From the NCBI RefSeq assembly GCF_001792775.2, contig NZ_MLGE02000012.1:1-64000 (forward strand): a stretch of DNA of 64,000 nucleotides. Reading direction: 5' to 3'. Of this stretch, positions 19,690-29,773 are shown piece after piece; the first letter of the stretch is position 1; each line of letters opens with the position of its first letter. The position numbers and the translations under genes were made by a program. The notes below the pieces were generated by a model. That model made no database searches and was not told the origin of the DNA. It saw only the letters and a list, made by a program, of their open reading frames with translations. Source of the stretch: Staphylococcus pseudintermedius. GTDB lineage: Bacteria > Bacillota > Bacilli > Staphylococcales > Staphylococcaceae.

Positions 19690-21857
19690 GACTCAATAGC
19701 TCCTTCCCATTCACGTTTAAGTTCAGATGTACGACGTTCAATCACACTGTCTTGTGCAACGACTTTAAAGTCATCTGTATCCGTCAATGTACCGATACGT
19801 GTTGCGCCTTCGATATTTAATGTTTGACCTGCTTTCACTGCAACGATATAACGTCCTTGCGTTTCACTAAATAATTGTGCATTTGTTAAATTGACTTCAG
19901 CGTCAATACCTAGGCTGTAATGCGCGCTAATTTTAGCAAGTGTAATCGCAATACCCCCTTTACCGACAGTTTGTGTATGTGAAATCACACCTTCACGAAT
20001 CGCACCACGTATTGCTTCACCTTTCGCTGCTTCTTGTGATAAATCGACTTTTTCAACTTCATGATTCACATCGCTATACAATAATTTTTCAATTTGACTC
20101 CCACCATAGCTATCTGTCGTTTCACCGATGACATAAAGTGTGTCACCTATAGACGGTTGATATGATTTTAAGAAGTCGATGTTTTCAATTAAACCTACCA
20201 TCCCTACAACAGGTGTTGGGAAAATAGAAGATGTACGTGTTTCATTATAAAGTGAAACGTTACCTGATACGACAGGTGTTGCAAGTGCTTCACATGCTTC
20301 TGCCATCCCACGTGTTGAGTCTGTCAATTGTTGATAAATGTGCTTTTTCTCAGGTGAACCATAGTTTAAGCAGTCCGTCATCGCTAATGGTTTTGCACCG
20401 ACAGCAATTAAGTTACGGTATGCTTCGGCTACGACCATTTTGCCGCCTTCATACGGATCGTTAAAGACATAACGTGCTTCACCATCAATCGTAGACGCAA
20501 TTGCTTTGTTTGTACCTTCTACACGGACCACAGACGCTTGTAAACCTGGTTTAATAATTGTATTTGCACCAACTTGTTGATCATATTGGTCATATAAATA
20601 ATGTTTTGATGCAATCGTTGGATGTATTAATAAACGATCAAAAACATCATTCACGTCAATATCATCATAACGGTTCGGTGCTGTATCGTGTTGTAACGGT
20701 TCACCTTCAAGGATGTATACTGGCGCTTCATCCGCGAGTGGTTCGACAGGAATATCTGCAAATACTTCACCTTCATAAGTGAGGACGAAGCGGTTCGTAT
20801 CCGTTACTTCACCAATCACTGCACTGTCTAGTTCATGATAGTCAAACAAATCTAAAAACTTTTGTTCAGTCCCTTTTTTAACGACAAGTAACATACGTTC
20901 TTGTGTTTCAGACAACATCATTTCATATGGAGAAATACCTTTTTCACGTACTGGGACTTTTTCGAGCTCAAGATGAATCCCGCTGCCCCCTTTAGCTGCC
21001 ATTTCAGATGATGAAGATGTTAAACCAGCCGCACCCATGTCTTGAATACCGACAAGTTCGTCATAAGTAATCGCTTCTAAAGTGGCTTCCATTAATTTTT
21101 TACCAACAAATGGGTCACCGATTTGAACAGAAGGACGTTTGCTTTCACTTTCTTCAGTGAGCTCTTCTGATGCAAATGTCGCACCATGAATACCGTCACG
21201 TCCTGTTTTCAAACCAACGTAAATGACAGAGTTACCGACACCTTTAGCTGTACCTTTTTGAATCATATCGTGATCAATGACACCGACACACATCGCATTG
21301 ACAAGTGGATTGCCGTCATAACGTTCGTCAAATTCGATTTCACCTGCAGTTGTCGGAATACCGATACAGTTACCGTAACCACCAATACCTGCAACGACAC
21401 CACGTAATAAACGACGGTTTGTTTTTTCAGTCAGTTCACCAAAACGTAAGCTGTTCAATAAGTTAATTGGACGCGCACCGATAGAAACAATGTCACGAAT
21501 AATCCCACCGACACCTGTCGCAGCACCTTGATAAGGTTCAATTGCTGAAGGGTGGTTATGTGATTCCACTTTAAATACAACAGCCTGATTGTCACCAATA
21601 TCAACTACCCCTGCACCTTCACCAGGCCCCATTAAAACATGTTCACCTGTTGTCGGGAATTGTTTTAAAAATGGTTTAGAATGTTTATATGAACAGTGTT
21701 CACTCCACATAACAGAAAAAATACCTGTTTCCGTAAAATTAGGTGTACGTCCTAAAATTTCAGTTACTTTTTCAAATTCTGCATCGCTTAACCCCATGTC
21801 ACGATATAATTTTTCAACTTTGACTTCTTCTGCAGTTGGCTCTAAAAATTTAGGCAT
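19668..21857 (-). CDS. purL: Phosphoribosylformylglycinamidine synthase subunit II
   Basis: The large synthetase subunit of FGAM synthase in the small-PurL (Gram-positive) arrangement. It is 729 residues and works with PurS and PurQ encoded just upstream. Motifs include [11 protein letters not shown] near residue 52, [12 protein letters not shown] with [23 protein letters not shown], and the [15 protein letters not shown] loop. It overlaps purQ by 8 nt and purF by 22 nt. Confidence 0.97.
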   Translation of the reverse strand: MPKFLEPTAEEVKVEKLYRDMGLSDAEFEKVTEILGRTPNFTETGIFSVMWSEHCSYKHSKPFLKQFPTTGEHVLMGPGEGAGVVDIGDNQAVVFKVESHNHPSAIEPYQGAATGVGGIIRDIVSIGARPINLLNSLRFGELTEKTNRRLLRGVVAGIGGYGNCIGIPTTAGEIEFDERYDGNPLVNAMCVGVIDHDMIQKGTAKGVGNSVIYVGLKTGRDGIHGATFASEELTEESESKRPSVQIGDPFVGKKLMEATLEAITYDELVGIQDMGAAGLTSSSSEMAAKGGSGIHLELEKVPVREKGISPYEMMLSETQERMLLVVKKGTEQKFLDLFDYHELDSAVIGEVTDTNRFVLTYEGEVFADIPVEPLADEAPVYILEGEPLQHDTAPNRYDDIDVNDVFDRLLIHPTIASKHYLYDQYDQQVGANTIIKPGLQASVVRVEGTNKAIASTIDGEARYVFNDPYEGGKMVVAEAYRNLIAVGAKPLAMTDCLNYGSPEKKHIYQQLTDSTRGMAEACEALATPVVSGNVSLYNETRTSSIFPTPVVGMVGLIENIDFLKSYQPSIGDTLYVIGETTDSYGGSQIEKLLYSDVNHEVEKVDLSQEAAKGEAIRGAIREGVISHTQTVGKGGIAITLAKISAHYSLGIDAEVNLTNAQLFSETQGRYIVAVKAGQTLNIEGATRIGTLTDTDDFKVVAQDSVIERRTSELKREWEGAIESCMTSVD

Positions 21858-22521
21858 TTTGTTCCCTCCAGCTATTCACCATTGATTCAAATAATTTCAC
21901 ACCACTGTCTGTACCAAGAATGGCCTCTAATGCACGTTCTGGATGTGGCATCATGCCGCAAACATTCCCTGCTTTGTTGACGATTCCAGCAATATCATCA
22001 TGTGAACCGTTCGGATTGTCCATATACTTTAAGATGATTTGATTATTGTCGATGAGTTCTTGATAAATCTCTTCTGTACAATAATAATGACCCTCACCAT
22101 GTGCTACTGGGTAAACAACTTCTTCACCTTCACTATAACCTTTCGTAAATGGTGTTTGATTATTCACAATTTTAAGGTGTTCATTTCGACTCACGAATAA
22201 ATGTGAATCGTTGTGTAATAACGCACCTGGTAATAAACCAATTTCCGTTAAAATTTGGAATCCGTTACATACGCCAAGAACGGGCTTTCCTTCATCAGCC
22301 AATCTTTTCACTTCTGCAATAATCGGTGCTACACTTGCCACCGCACCTGAACGTAAGTAGTCACCAAATGAGAAACCACCAGGAATCAATACGCCATCGT
22401 ACCCTTTTAATGATGTTTCACGGTAATCGACATAATCCGCATCGACACCTGATTTCAATGCTGCATTATACATATCACGGTCGCAGTTAGAACCTGGGAA
22501 TCTAAGGACAGCGAACTTCAT
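21850..22521 (-). CDS. purQ: Phosphoribosylformylglycinamidine synthase subunit I (glutaminase)
   Basis: A 223-residue class I glutamine amidotransferase that supplies ammonia to PurL. The nucleophile cysteine is in [10 protein letters not shown] and the His/Glu pair is in [11 protein letters not shown] start it at 22521 ([14 protein letters not shown]), preceded by AAGGAGAATC. A 16-codon upstream extension overlapping purS is not family sequence. It lies 1 nt after the purS stop. Confidence 0.96.
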   Translation of the reverse strand: MKFAVLRFPGSNCDRDMYNAALKSGVDADYVDYRETSLKGYDGVLIPGGFSFGDYLRSGAVASVAPIIAEVKRLADEGKPVLGVCNGFQILTEIGLLPGALLHNDSHLFVSRNEHLKIVNNQTPFTKGYSEGEEVVYPVAHGEGHYYCTEEIYQELIDNNQIILKYMDNPNGSHDDIAGIVNKAGNVCGMMPHPERALEAILGTDSGVKLFESMVNSWREQNA

Positions 22522-22522
22522 A

Positions 22523-22783
22523 TTATTGATTCTCCTTTTCATCCAAAACTTTGTAACTATATTCTTCAATCACTGTATTCGCAAATAACTTTTCACTTAA
22601 AGTTGTCACAACATTGTGTACCGCTTCATCAGTTGCTTCATCTACTGTCATGTATAAAACTTTACCAACGCGGATATCATTGACTTGTTCATAACCTAAG
22701 TCATGTACAGCGCGAGTCAACGCTTGACCTTGTGTATCTAAAACTTGTGGTTGTAAAGTGATGTGTAATTCGATTGTTTTCAT
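22523..22783 (-). CDS. purS: Phosphoribosylformylglycinamidine synthase subunit PurS
   Basis: An 86-residue small subunit that bridges PurQ and PurL for ammonia channelling. The sequence shows typical PurS features: a beta strand IELHITLQP, then [16 protein letters not shown], then VRVGK-like [10 protein letters not shown]. It lies between purC (2-nt gap) and purQ (1-nt gap). Confidence 0.95.
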   Translation of the reverse strand: MKTIELHITLQPQVLDTQGQALTRAVHDLGYEQVNDIRVGKVLYMTVDEATDEAVHNVVTTLSEKLFANTVIEEYSYKVLDEKENQ

Positions 22784-22785
22784 GA

Positions 22786-23487
22786 TTAAAGTGCCTCCAA
22801 TTTATTTAAGAAAGTTTGGTAAGTATCAATTAAAGATCCTGTATCTTCTCTATAAACATCTTTGTCAAAGTTTTCTTGTGTTGCTTTATCCCAAATACGA
22901 CATGTATCCGGGGAAATTTCATCAGCGAGCAACAATTGACCTTCATGATCAACGCCGAATTCAATTTTAAAATCAACTAATGCTAAGCCCATTTCATCCA
23001 TTAATTTGATCAATGCTTGGTTAATGCGTAATGCCTGTTCTTTCAACTGTGCAATCATTGCATCATCCGCAACCCCCAACAGCTTGACATGATCATCAGT
23101 AATAAGCGGGTCATTAAGGTCGTCATTTTTATAGAAAAACTCTACAAACGGATAATCAAACACATGTCCTTTTTCAAATCCGAGACGTTTCGTAATTGAA
23201 CCCGCTGCAATGTTACGTACAACAACTTCTAAAGGAACGATGTTGACTGCTTTAACAAGTTGTTCTGTTTCTGAAAGTTGCTCAACAAAATGACTCTCGA
23301 TACCTTCATTTTTAATGTATTCAAAGATGCGCGATGTAATTTGATTGTTTAAGCGCCCTTTACCTACCATTGCATCTTTTTTCGCACCATTACCAGCTGT
23401 GACTTCATCTTTATATTCAATTCTCAATACATCCGGTTGTTCTGTTGAAAAAACACGTTTTGCTTTGCCTTCATATAAAAGACTCAT
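22786..23487 (-). CDS. purC: SAICAR synthetase
   Basis: Joins aspartate to CAIR. The 233-residue protein starts [11 protein letters not shown], with [14 protein letters not shown] and LVDFKIEFG as conserved core segments and [12 protein letters not shown] near the C-terminus. The length is typical for the monofunctional bacterial enzyme. It overlaps purK by 4 nt. Confidence 0.97.
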   Translation of the reverse strand: MSLLYEGKAKRVFSTEQPDVLRIEYKDEVTAGNGAKKDAMVGKGRLNNQITSRIFEYIKNEGIESHFVEQLSETEQLVKAVNIVPLEVVVRNIAAGSITKRLGFEKGHVFDYPFVEFFYKNDDLNDPLITDDHVKLLGVADDAMIAQLKEQALRINQALIKLMDEMGLALVDFKIEFGVDHEGQLLLADEISPDTCRIWDKATQENFDKDVYREDTGSLIDTYQTFLNKLEAL

Positions 23488-24617
23488 TTGTATTCGTCTC
23501 TCCCTTCAAATTTTACGATCAGTTGTTGTTCAGTCTTTGAAACATCATCAGTTAGTATTGTTAAATGCCCCATCTTACGTTCAGGTTTACGTGAAACTTT
23601 GCCGTAGAGGTGAACATGCCAATCAGGATGTGCAAACAATTCTTTCTCCAACAAATCCAAATCCTTACCTAACAAATTCATCATGATTGCAGGTTTTAAC
23701 AATTCAATGTGTTCAGGTAAACGATGGCCTGTCACAGCTAAGATGTGGGTATCAAATTGCGAATAATCACAGGCTTCAATTGAATAATGTCCTGAATTGT
23801 GTGGACGTGGCGCAATTTCATTGACGTACAATTCATTTTGTTGATCAATAAAAAATTCCACTGTAAACGTCCCTACAAAATGTACCGCTTGGGTAATTTT
23901 GTCGACTTCACGACGTGCTTCTTGTTCGTGATTCGCCCGTGCAGGTACAACAGTTTTAAATAATACTTGGTTTCGGTGTTCATTTTCTTGTAATGGGAAA
24001 TAGACCATTTGCCCTTCATTACCGATTGTGACAGTTAAAGACACTTCTTTCGCTAAGTCTAAAAATTGCTCCGCGACACATTCTTGGTTGGCAATCAATT
24101 CACGTGCTTCATCTAATTGTGCTTCTGAGGTGAGACGGATTTGACCTTTGCCATCATAACCACCAAAACGTGTTTTCAACATGAACGGAAAACCTAATGT
24201 CTGTACCGCTTCATCTAAATCCGCTACAGAAGTCACTTGAACAAATGGCACCACTTTCGTTCCTGCTTGAGCAAGTGTTTGTTTTTCTGTCAAACGGTCT
24301 TGCAACAGTTGAATGGCTTGATAACTTTGTGGCACATTATATTTCGAAACTAATGTTTGGAGCTGTTCCGCCGCGATATTTTCAAACTCATAAGTAATGA
24401 CATCTGATCGTTCACCTAATCGCTCTAACGCTGGCATATCATCGTAAGCTGCGTGTATAAATTCATGAGCAACGTAACGACAAGGACACGTTTCATCAGG
24501 ATCGAGCACAACTACTTTAAATCCCATTTTTTGTGCGGATTGTGCCATCATTTTTCCCAATTGACCGCCGCCGATAATGCCAACTGTTTGGCCAATTTGC
24601 AACTTATTGAAGGTCAT
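23484..24617 (-). CDS. purK: N5-carboxyaminoimidazole ribonucleotide synthetase
   Basis: An ATP-grasp enzyme that makes N5-CAIR from AIR, bicarbonate and ATP; PurE then isomerises it. I take 377 residues from the ATG at 24617, which has GGAGGCG upstream, rather than the longer frame beginning inside purE. Motifs: [16 protein letters not shown] at the N-terminus, [10 protein letters not shown] in the ATP-binding loop and [14 protein letters not shown] at the metal site. It overlaps the end of purE by 14 nt. Confidence 0.96.
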   Translation of the reverse strand: MTFNKLQIGQTVGIIGGGQLGKMMAQSAQKMGFKVVVLDPDETCPCRYVAHEFIHAAYDDMPALERLGERSDVITYEFENIAAEQLQTLVSKYNVPQSYQAIQLLQDRLTEKQTLAQAGTKVVPFVQVTSVADLDEAVQTLGFPFMLKTRFGGYDGKGQIRLTSEAQLDEARELIANQECVAEQFLDLAKEVSLTVTIGNEGQMVYFPLQENEHRNQVLFKTVVPARANHEQEARREVDKITQAVHFVGTFTVEFFIDQQNELYVNEIAPRPHNSGHYSIEACDYSQFDTHILAVTGHRLPEHIELLKPAIMMNLLGKDLDLLEKELFAHPDWHVHLYGKVSRKPERKMGHLTILTDDVSKTEQQLIVKFEGRDEYK

Positions 24618-25086
24618 CTTGCATCGCCTCCACTTTCTCAACAAGCGATTGTTCATATACTTCGAGTTTTCGTTGTACTTCTTGATCGGTCATACCAATC
24701 ATTCTTGCCGCTAAAATGCCTGCGTTTTTCGCCCCTGCTTGACCAATGGCTGTCGTCGCAACGGGTATCCCTCCTGGCATTTGTACAATTGAAAGTAAAG
24801 AATCTAGCCCTTTTAAACTTTTTGACTCAATCGGTACACCGATGACAGGGAGTGTTGTCATCGAAGCCACCATTCCTGGTAAATGCGCGGCTCCCCCTGC
24901 TCCTGCAATAACGACATGATATCCATTACTGCGCGCATTTGTGGCAAAATCGACCATCATATGTGGCGTACGATGTGCAGATACTACTTTTTGATCATAC
25001 GGAATGTTAAATTCTTCTAACATGGCACATGCTTCTTTCATGACATTCCAGTCTGAAGAACTCCCCATAATGACTGCTACTTTCAC
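24604..25086 (-). CDS. purE: N5-CAIR mutase
   Basis: A 160-residue class I PurE that converts N5-CAIR to CAIR. The start I choose is the GTG at 25086 (read as [13 protein letters not shown]), with AAAGGGTG upstream; a 23-codon extension in frame has no family sequence. The substrate loop SSSDW, the catalytic histidine region VSAHRTP, and [12 protein letters not shown] are all present. It is the first gene of the ten-gene purine operon, with a promoter 60 nt upstream. Confidence 0.96.
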   Translation of the reverse strand: MKVAVIMGSSSDWNVMKEACAMLEEFNIPYDQKVVSAHRTPHMMVDFATNARSNGYHVVIAGAGGAAHLPGMVASMTTLPVIGVPIESKSLKGLDSLLSIVQMPGGIPVATTAIGQAGAKNAGILAARMIGMTDQEVQRKLEVYEQSLVEKVEAMQDDLQ

Positions 25087-25145
25087 AATGAACACCCTTT
25101 CAAAAGTTTGAAATACTATTCTTAATAGTTGTATATTACAGGTAT

Positions 25146-25174
25146 AGCATAACAAGCTTAAATTGTTTTTTCAA
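25146..25174 (-). promoter_or_regulatory. Sigma-A promoter of the purine operon
   Basis: On the minus strand, TTGAAA (25169-25174), a 17-nt spacer and TATGCT (25146-25151). The purE GTG lies about 60 nt downstream. Confidence 0.65.
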
Positions 25175-25177
25175 CGC

Positions 25178-25191
25178 AAAAATCGAACTTT
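25178..25191. promoter_or_regulatory. PurR-box-like site upstream of purE
   Basis: AAAATCGAACTTT (25179-25191) matches the Gram-positive PurBox AWWWCCGAACWWT with one change (T for the first C). It abuts the -35 of the purE promoter. PurR in B. subtilis and S. aureus represses pur genes through such sites and releases them with PRPP. Confidence 0.5.
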
Positions 25192-25261
25192 AATACTTTT
25201 TTAACATCTATATTTCGTATTTCAGTTCATTTTTGTTATAATCAAATTGCAATCATTCGTT

Positions 25262-25274
25262 AATGTTCGAATTA
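25262..25274. promoter_or_regulatory. Second PurR-box-like site, folD leader
   Basis: On the minus strand this reads TAATTCGAACATT, sharing the CGAAC core with the purE-side site and in inverted orientation to it. It lies between the TATAAT (25237-25242) of a likely folD promoter and the folD ribosome binding site. The roughly 70-nt separation from the first site is longer than the classical paired PurBox spacing, so the two may act independently. Confidence 0.4.
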
Positions 25275-25295
25275 TTATGAGGAGGCTAATATTTT

Positions 25296-26153
25296 ATGAG
25301 TGCAAAGATTTTAGATGGCAAGCAAATTGCGAAAGATTATCGTCAAGGTTTACAAGATGAAGTAGAAAGATTGAAAGAACAAGGCTATACACCAAAACTT
25401 TCGGTTATTTTAGTTGGGAATGACGGTGCGAGCCAAAGTTATGTCCGTTCTAAAAAGAAAGCAGCTGAAAAAATCGGCATGATTTCAGAAGTGATTCATT
25501 TAGAGGAAAGTACTTCAGAAGCAGATGTTTTAAAAGAGTTAGATCGTTTGAACCAAGACGATTCAGTTAGTGGTATTTTAGTTCAAGTGCCACTCCCTGA
25601 TCATGTAGATGAGCAAAAAGTGCTTGATGCGATTGATCCAGATAAAGATGTCGATGGTTTTCACCCTATCAATATCGGTCGCTTATACTTAGACAATGCA
25701 CAATTAATTCCTTGTACCCCCCTTGGCGTGATGGAATTATTAAAGCACGCTGATATTGAACTTGAAGGAAAAAATGCAGTAGTCATCGGTCGCAGTCATA
25801 TTGTTGGCCAACCTGTTGCGAAATTATTACTTCAACAAAATGCAACAGTGACAATTTTACACTCTCGCAGTCAAAATATTAGTGAACATTTAAAACAAGC
25901 TGATGTGATTGTTAGCGCAGTAGGTCGTCCAGGAATGGTGACGAAAGATGACGTGAAACCAGGTGCTGTTGTCATTGATGTCGGCAATACACCAGATGAA
26001 AATGGTAAGCTTAAAGGCGATGTCGAATACGATGAGGTGAAAGAAGTAGCTGGTGCAATTACACCTGTACCTGGGGGTGTAGGTCCAATGACAATCACAA
26101 TGGTATTGAATAATACGTTAATCGCTGAAAAAATGCGTCGCGGTATCGAATAA
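25296..26153 (+). CDS. folD: Methylenetetrahydrofolate dehydrogenase / cyclohydrolase
   Basis: A 285-residue bifunctional enzyme interconverting methylene-, methenyl- and 10-formyl-THF. It supplies the formyl donor used by PurN and PurH, which explains its divergent pairing with the pur operon. The catalytic region [14 protein letters not shown] (Tyr and Lys), the signature [13 protein letters not shown], the NADP Rossmann segment [14 protein letters not shown] and [11 protein letters not shown] are all present. AGGAGG lies upstream of the ATG. Confidence 0.97.
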   Translation: MSAKILDGKQIAKDYRQGLQDEVERLKEQGYTPKLSVILVGNDGASQSYVRSKKKAAEKIGMISEVIHLEESTSEADVLKELDRLNQDDSVSGILVQVPLPDHVDEQKVLDAIDPDKDVDGFHPINIGRLYLDNAQLIPCTPLGVMELLKHADIELEGKNAVVIGRSHIVGQPVAKLLLQQNATVTILHSRSQNISEHLKQADVIVSAVGRPGMVTKDDVKPGAVVIDVGNTPDENGKLKGDVEYDEVKEVAGAITPVPGGVGPMTITMVLNNTLIAEKMRRGIE

Positions 26154-26272
26154 TGAGATGAAGGGATAAAAGACAACAATTTTTGATGCGATTGATGCAA
26201 TGTTTTTGTACCCTAATTCATTCTCATTTTCCGATGAACAGTCAGGGGCTGGGACACAGACCTTCATATTCA

Positions 26273-26326
26273 TTAAGAAAAAACCGTCAAAATTCATTTT
26301 TTAGAATTTGACGGCTTTTTTCTTAA
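26273..26326. terminator. Strong bidirectional hairpin inside the relic element
   Basis: TTAAGAAAAAA-CCGTCAAAATTC pairs with its near-complement across an 8-nt loop, with A-runs and T-runs on both sides. It may end folD transcripts as well as the old transposase gene. Confidence 0.7.
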
Positions 26327-26414
26327 TTAGCGAACGAAAACTAGCACTTATTTTGGCCAGTTTCCGTATATTTACTGCCATGAGTGTTATGCCAAGTTCG
26401 CACTCAACATCGCT
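26301..26414 (-). pseudogene. Transposase C-terminal fragment (IS1182 family)
   Basis: On the minus strand the frame reads SDVECELGITLMAVNIRKLA, continues for 17 more residues and ends in a stop at 26301. The ...MAVNIRKLAK pattern is the usual C-terminus of IS1182/IS1272-type transposases. Only about 37 codons remain, with no start. Confidence 0.7.
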
Positions 26415-26463
26415 TTTTTAACGAACTAGGGGGGCTATGTCCTAGCCTCTGACAATCTCTTTT

Positions 26464-27609
26464 TTATACAGGTACACTTAAACGCGGTACAAACGTTTCG
26501 AAATGGACGCGCTCTTGTTCCACACCTAATGCTTGTAATGATTTAAGCATCGATTGTAAAAATGCTGTGCCACCACAAACGTAAACTTCTGTATTATCTG
26601 AAAGGTACGTTTTTAATTCGTCTGCTTCTAAATACCCTTCTCTGTCTCTCAAATGAATGTGTAAATGATTGTTTTTACCTGATGCAGTAATATGCTCAAG
26701 CTCAGGTACAAATGCCGCTGCTGTTTCAGTTGCCGCAACATGAATCATTTGTGCAGATACAGCATCACCTGCAACTTGACGATACATTGAGATGAGTGGC
26801 GTAATTCCTACACCTGAACCAAGGAATAATTGCGGACGCTCAGGATGATGGATTTTGAAACCACCCACCGGCGCAGATAAGTATAATGTGTCTCCTTCAT
26901 GAACTTCATCATGTAATGCCGTTGATACTTCACCTTCATGTCCTTCATTCACGTCACGTTTAACGCCAAATGTTAAGAAATCTTTGCCACCATCAACAAT
27001 GGAATAGTGTCGTTTCGCTTTGTACGGTAATTTTTCACTTTCGATATCGACTGTAATGTATTGTCCTGGTGTGAATTGACTTAAATCTTGTGTTTCAGAA
27101 GTGACTGTAAATGCCTTAATGTCAGGTGTTACTGTCTCAATTTTTGATACTTTAAATGGTTTAAAACCGTCCCAAGCCATGCCTTCATAGATTTCTTTTT
27201 CAACCATAATAAATGCGTCTGCAATTACGCCGTACGCTTTTGCCCAAGTTTGAATGATTGGGTGATTTTCATCAATACCTACGACCTCTTGAATCGCCGC
27301 TAGTAAATTTTCTCCTACAATAGGATAATGCTCTGGTAATACTTGTAACGCACAATGTTTATAGCCAATTTCTTTCACTACTGGCAAAATCGGTGTTAGA
27401 TCTTCAATGTTCATCGCAGCAGCCAATACAGATTGAGCCAGTGCAGTAGATTGGAATCCTTTCTTCTGGTTCGTCTGATTAAACATGTTACGTAATTCAG
27501 GGTGTTGGTTAAACATGCGATGGTAAAAATTAGAAGTTATTGCTGTTCCTTTTTCTTTTAATACCGGTACTGTTTCTAAAATAATCCCTTTTTCTTCTTG
27601 CGTTAACAT
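26464..27609 (-). CDS. hmp: Flavohaemoglobin, nitric oxide dioxygenase
   Basis: A 381-residue soluble enzyme that oxidises NO to nitrate with O2 and NAD(P)H. The N-terminal globin domain has the distal Tyr29 (NFYHRMF) and proximal His85 (YKHCALQ). A reductase part follows, with an FAD segment KRHYSIVDG and a NAD loop FLGSGVGITPLISM, ending FETFVPRLSV. The length is normal. In staphylococci hmp is commonly induced through SrrAB. Here it sits next to a transposon relic, and a GC-rich palindrome lies 52 nt upstream of the start. In S. aureus hmp is, to my memory, elsewhere on the chromosome. Confidence 0.95.
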   Translation of the reverse strand: MLTQEEKGIILETVPVLKEKGTAITSNFYHRMFNQHPELRNMFNQTNQKKGFQSTALAQSVLAAAMNIEDLTPILPVVKEIGYKHCALQVLPEHYPIVGENLLAAIQEVVGIDENHPIIQTWAKAYGVIADAFIMVEKEIYEGMAWDGFKPFKVSKIETVTPDIKAFTVTSETQDLSQFTPGQYITVDIESEKLPYKAKRHYSIVDGGKDFLTFGVKRDVNEGHEGEVSTALHDEVHEGDTLYLSAPVGGFKIHHPERPQLFLGSGVGITPLISMYRQVAGDAVSAQMIHVAATETAAAFVPELEHITASGKNNHLHIHLRDREGYLEADELKTYLSDNTEVYVCGGTAFLQSMLKSLQALGVEQERVHFETFVPRLSVPV

Positions 27610-27660
27610 TGATCATCACTCCTGTTTAAAGTTTACATTTTATAGTTTATATGAATTGAT

Positions 27661-27674
27661 ATAGCGCGCGCTAT
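27661..27674. promoter_or_regulatory. Perfect GC-rich palindrome upstream of hmp
   Basis: ATAGCGCGCGCTAT is a perfect 14-bp palindrome in otherwise AT-rich sequence, 52 nt upstream of the hmp ATG. It could be an operator, but I cannot assign a regulator. Confidence 0.4.
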
Positions 27675-27836
27675 TAATAAACCGTCTTTACATCAACGCT
27701 TTCAATCATTCAATAAACTTACAAATTTTTAATCATAATTCGGTCCATAGTAGGATAGCTTATTTTGCTCAAAAATGTATAATACTAATTAATCACACGA
27801 CATCGAAATCATTGCGTTGAATGGAGGCCTTATTTT

Positions 27837-28172
27837 ATGAACAAAATACTTCAATCTTTATCAGCACTGGGTGTATCAGCGACACTTGTTTCACCTAATC
27901 TTAATGCAGAGGCAACTACGAATACTGTTCCCTCTATCAAAGGTGTAGACGATTTAGTCATCAAAGTCGGCGAGGACTACAATCCTTGTGATGGTGTCAA
28001 AGCATATGATAAAGAAGACGGTGACTTGACTGATAAAATTAAGGTCAATGGACATATTGATACAACGAAACAAGGTATTTATACATTACAATATGAAGTC
28101 ACTGATTCTGATGGTGCTATAGAAACGTCATCACGTACCATTAAAGTTGTAGACGCCCCACTTAACGAGTAG
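27837..28172 (+). CDS. Small secreted protein with one DUF5011/Ig-like domain
   Basis: A 111-residue protein. The first ~26 residues look like a weak signal peptide (MNKILQSLSALGVSATLVSP, then NLNA), with cleavage plausible after NLNA. The rest is a single Ig-like domain with the DUF5011 pattern: PSIKGVDDLVIKVGEDYNP, then AYDKEDGDLTDKI, then GIYTLQYEVTDSDG, then TIKVVDAP. Such domains usually occur as modules of large wall-bound proteins; a free single domain is unusual. There is no LPXTG and no membrane anchor. The start is supported by GGAGGCC upstream. Function is unknown; it may be an adhesin fragment or a secreted binding module. Confidence 0.75.
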   Translation: MNKILQSLSALGVSATLVSPNLNAEATTNTVPSIKGVDDLVIKVGEDYNPCDGVKAYDKEDGDLTDKIKVNGHIDTTKQGIYTLQYEVTDSDGAIETSSRTIKVVDAPLNE

Positions 28173-28279
28173 CTAACAATACAATTATTATAAATGCATA
28201 ACGTTTTATCATATTTTGTCGCCAACTTGTCCATTGTTTTATCCTAAGCATCGAAACTGAATCCCATCATCATCCCACA

Positions 28280-28328
28280 TAGTATATAGAGCAGAACTTA
28301 CCTTTTCATCATCAGGCTCTATATACTA
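28280..28328. repeat. Perfect 13-bp inverted repeat
   Basis: TAGTATATAGAGC and GCTCTATATACTA (28316-28328) flank a 23-nt centre. It lies 108 nt after the Ig-like gene and has no good T-run, so it is not a standard terminator. Confidence 0.5.
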
Positions 28329-28489
28329 TCGCACCCTACACTTTTATTTTACACTTTTTTTCACAAACTTTTATTAGTCAATTCCCTAAATTTCAATTCA
28401 AAATCCCCTCTGTCTAAGCCGTAAGAATTTTCTGTTAACAGACGTGAATTTTATTATTTCCCCCTTTTTTCTTCATTAATAAGTAAACA

Positions 28490-28505
28490 TTGTGACATTT
28501 CACAA
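28490..28505. promoter_or_regulatory. Candidate respiratory operator upstream of qoxA
   Basis: TTGTGACATTTCACAA is a nearly perfect palindrome of TTGTGA and TCACAA half-sites with a 4-nt centre. The half-sites are those of Rex and Crp/Fnr-type (ArcR) boxes, but the usual centre is 6 nt. It lies 168 nt upstream of the qoxA start. Confidence 0.45.
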
Positions 28506-28672
28506 AATGTACACATAATTTTAATAAATGCCAAAAACGGCGCCATTCCTAGAGTGACAAGGCCTTCTACAATTTGATTTAATTGTTTTTTCAAAAAGCC
28601 ACTTGTAAATATCCCATATTATTTTAAAATTAATGTAAGCCCTACAATTGTAGTATTAGGAGGTCAAAAAAA

Positions 28673-29773
28673 GTGTCAAAATTAAAGTCTTTGCTTCTTG
28701 CATTTGGAACATTGTTTTTGCTTGCGGGCTGTTCTGATGTAGAAGTTTTAAACGCAAAAGGGCCAATGGCCAGCGACCAAAGATTTTTGATTATCTATTC
28801 AATTATCTTTATGGTTGCCATTGTTGTAGTTGTACTTATTCTTTTCGCGATATTCACTTATAAATACCGCTATAATAATACACGCGAATCTGGTAAAGTA
28901 CACCACAACGCACTTCTCGAAACAGTATGGTTCCTTATCCCTGTAATTATCTTAATTGCATTGATGATTCCAACTGTAAAAGCCTTATATCAATATGAGG
29001 AACCACCAAAGTCTGAAGATGACCCTATCGTCATTTATGCAGTAAGTGGTGGATACAAATGGTTCTTCGCTTATCCGGATGAAAAAATTGAGACGGTTAA
29101 CCATCTTAAAATTCCAACTGATCGTCCAGTGACATTCAAACTTCAAGCGATGGATACAATGACAAGTTTCTGGGTTCCACAACTCGGCGGTCAAAAATAC
29201 GCAATGACTGCGATGACTATGGAGTGGACTTATGAAGCACATGAAGAAGGTACATATCGTGGCCGTAACTCAAACTTCAACGGTGAAGGTTTCTCACGTC
29301 ACACATTTAACGTTGAAGCTGTGAGCCAAAAAGAGTATGATGCTTGGGTTAAAGAAGCACAATCTAAGAAACAACTCGACCAAGATACATTCGATAAACA
29401 ACTTCTTCCAATCACTGAAAATAAGGAATTAACTTTCAGTGGTACACATATGGCATTTGTTGATCCAGCAGCTGATCCAGAATATATTTTCTATGCTTAT
29501 AAACGATTTAATTATGCACCAAAAGATCACAACTTCTATGATGATAAAAAAGGTGTCTTAAGCGAACCGAATAAGCCAGCACGTAAATCTCAAATTACGA
29601 ATGCCAACTATGAACGCCATGGTATGAAAGCTGCAATTCTTAAAAATGATCAACCATTTGATAACGAATTCAAAAAAGAGCAAAAACATACTATGGATGA
29701 AATGGAATCAATGCATGAAGGTGCCAAAGACGCTGAGGCACACAAAGATCATAAAAGTGGAGGTGGACATTAA
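28673..29773 (+). CDS. qoxA: Cytochrome aa3/bo3-type quinol oxidase subunit II
   Basis: Subunit II of the main haem-copper menaquinol oxidase. It is a 366-residue lipoprotein with lipobox LLAGC (lipidated Cys20), two transmembrane helices and an extracytoplasmic cupredoxin domain that lacks the CuA ligands, as expected for quinol oxidases. The C-terminal tail is His/Lys/Glu-rich. The start is GTG with TAGGAGGTC upstream. It is the first gene of qoxABCD, and its stop overlaps the qoxB start. Confidence 0.96.
   Translation: MSKLKSLLLAFGTLFLLAGCSDVEVLNAKGPMASDQRFLIIYSIIFMVAIVVVVLILFAIFTYKYRYNNTRESGKVHHNALLETVWFLIPVIILIALMIPTVKALYQYEEPPKSEDDPIVIYAVSGGYKWFFAYPDEKIETVNHLKIPTDRPVTFKLQAMDTMTSFWVPQLGGQKYAMTAMTMEWTYEAHEEGTYRGRNSNFNGEGFSRHTFNVEAVSQKEYDAWVKEAQSKKQLDQDTFDKQLLPITENKELTFSGTHMAFVDPAADPEYIFYAYKRFNYAPKDHNFYDDKKGVLSEPNKPARKSQITNANYERHGMKAAILKNDQPFDNEFKKEQKHTMDEMESMHEGAKDAEAHKDHKSGGGH

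Larger units (their letters stand above)
26241..26453. mobile_element. MITE-like relic of an IS1182/IS1272-family element
   Basis: About 213 bp bounded by imperfect terminal inverted repeats: GTCAGGGGCTGGGACACAG on the left and, inverted, GTCAGAGGCTAGGACATAG on the right. The GGCTGGGACA-type end is typical of staphylococcal IS1182/IS1272-group elements and their remnants. Inside is a short minus-strand remnant of the transposase C-terminus and a strong hairpin. It lies between folD and hmp and cannot encode a transposase of its own. Confidence 0.75.

Noticed and set aside
26154-26463. CRISPR or phage attachment site next to folD
   Set aside because: The repeats are explained by the ends of an IS1182-type relic; no spaced direct repeats are present.
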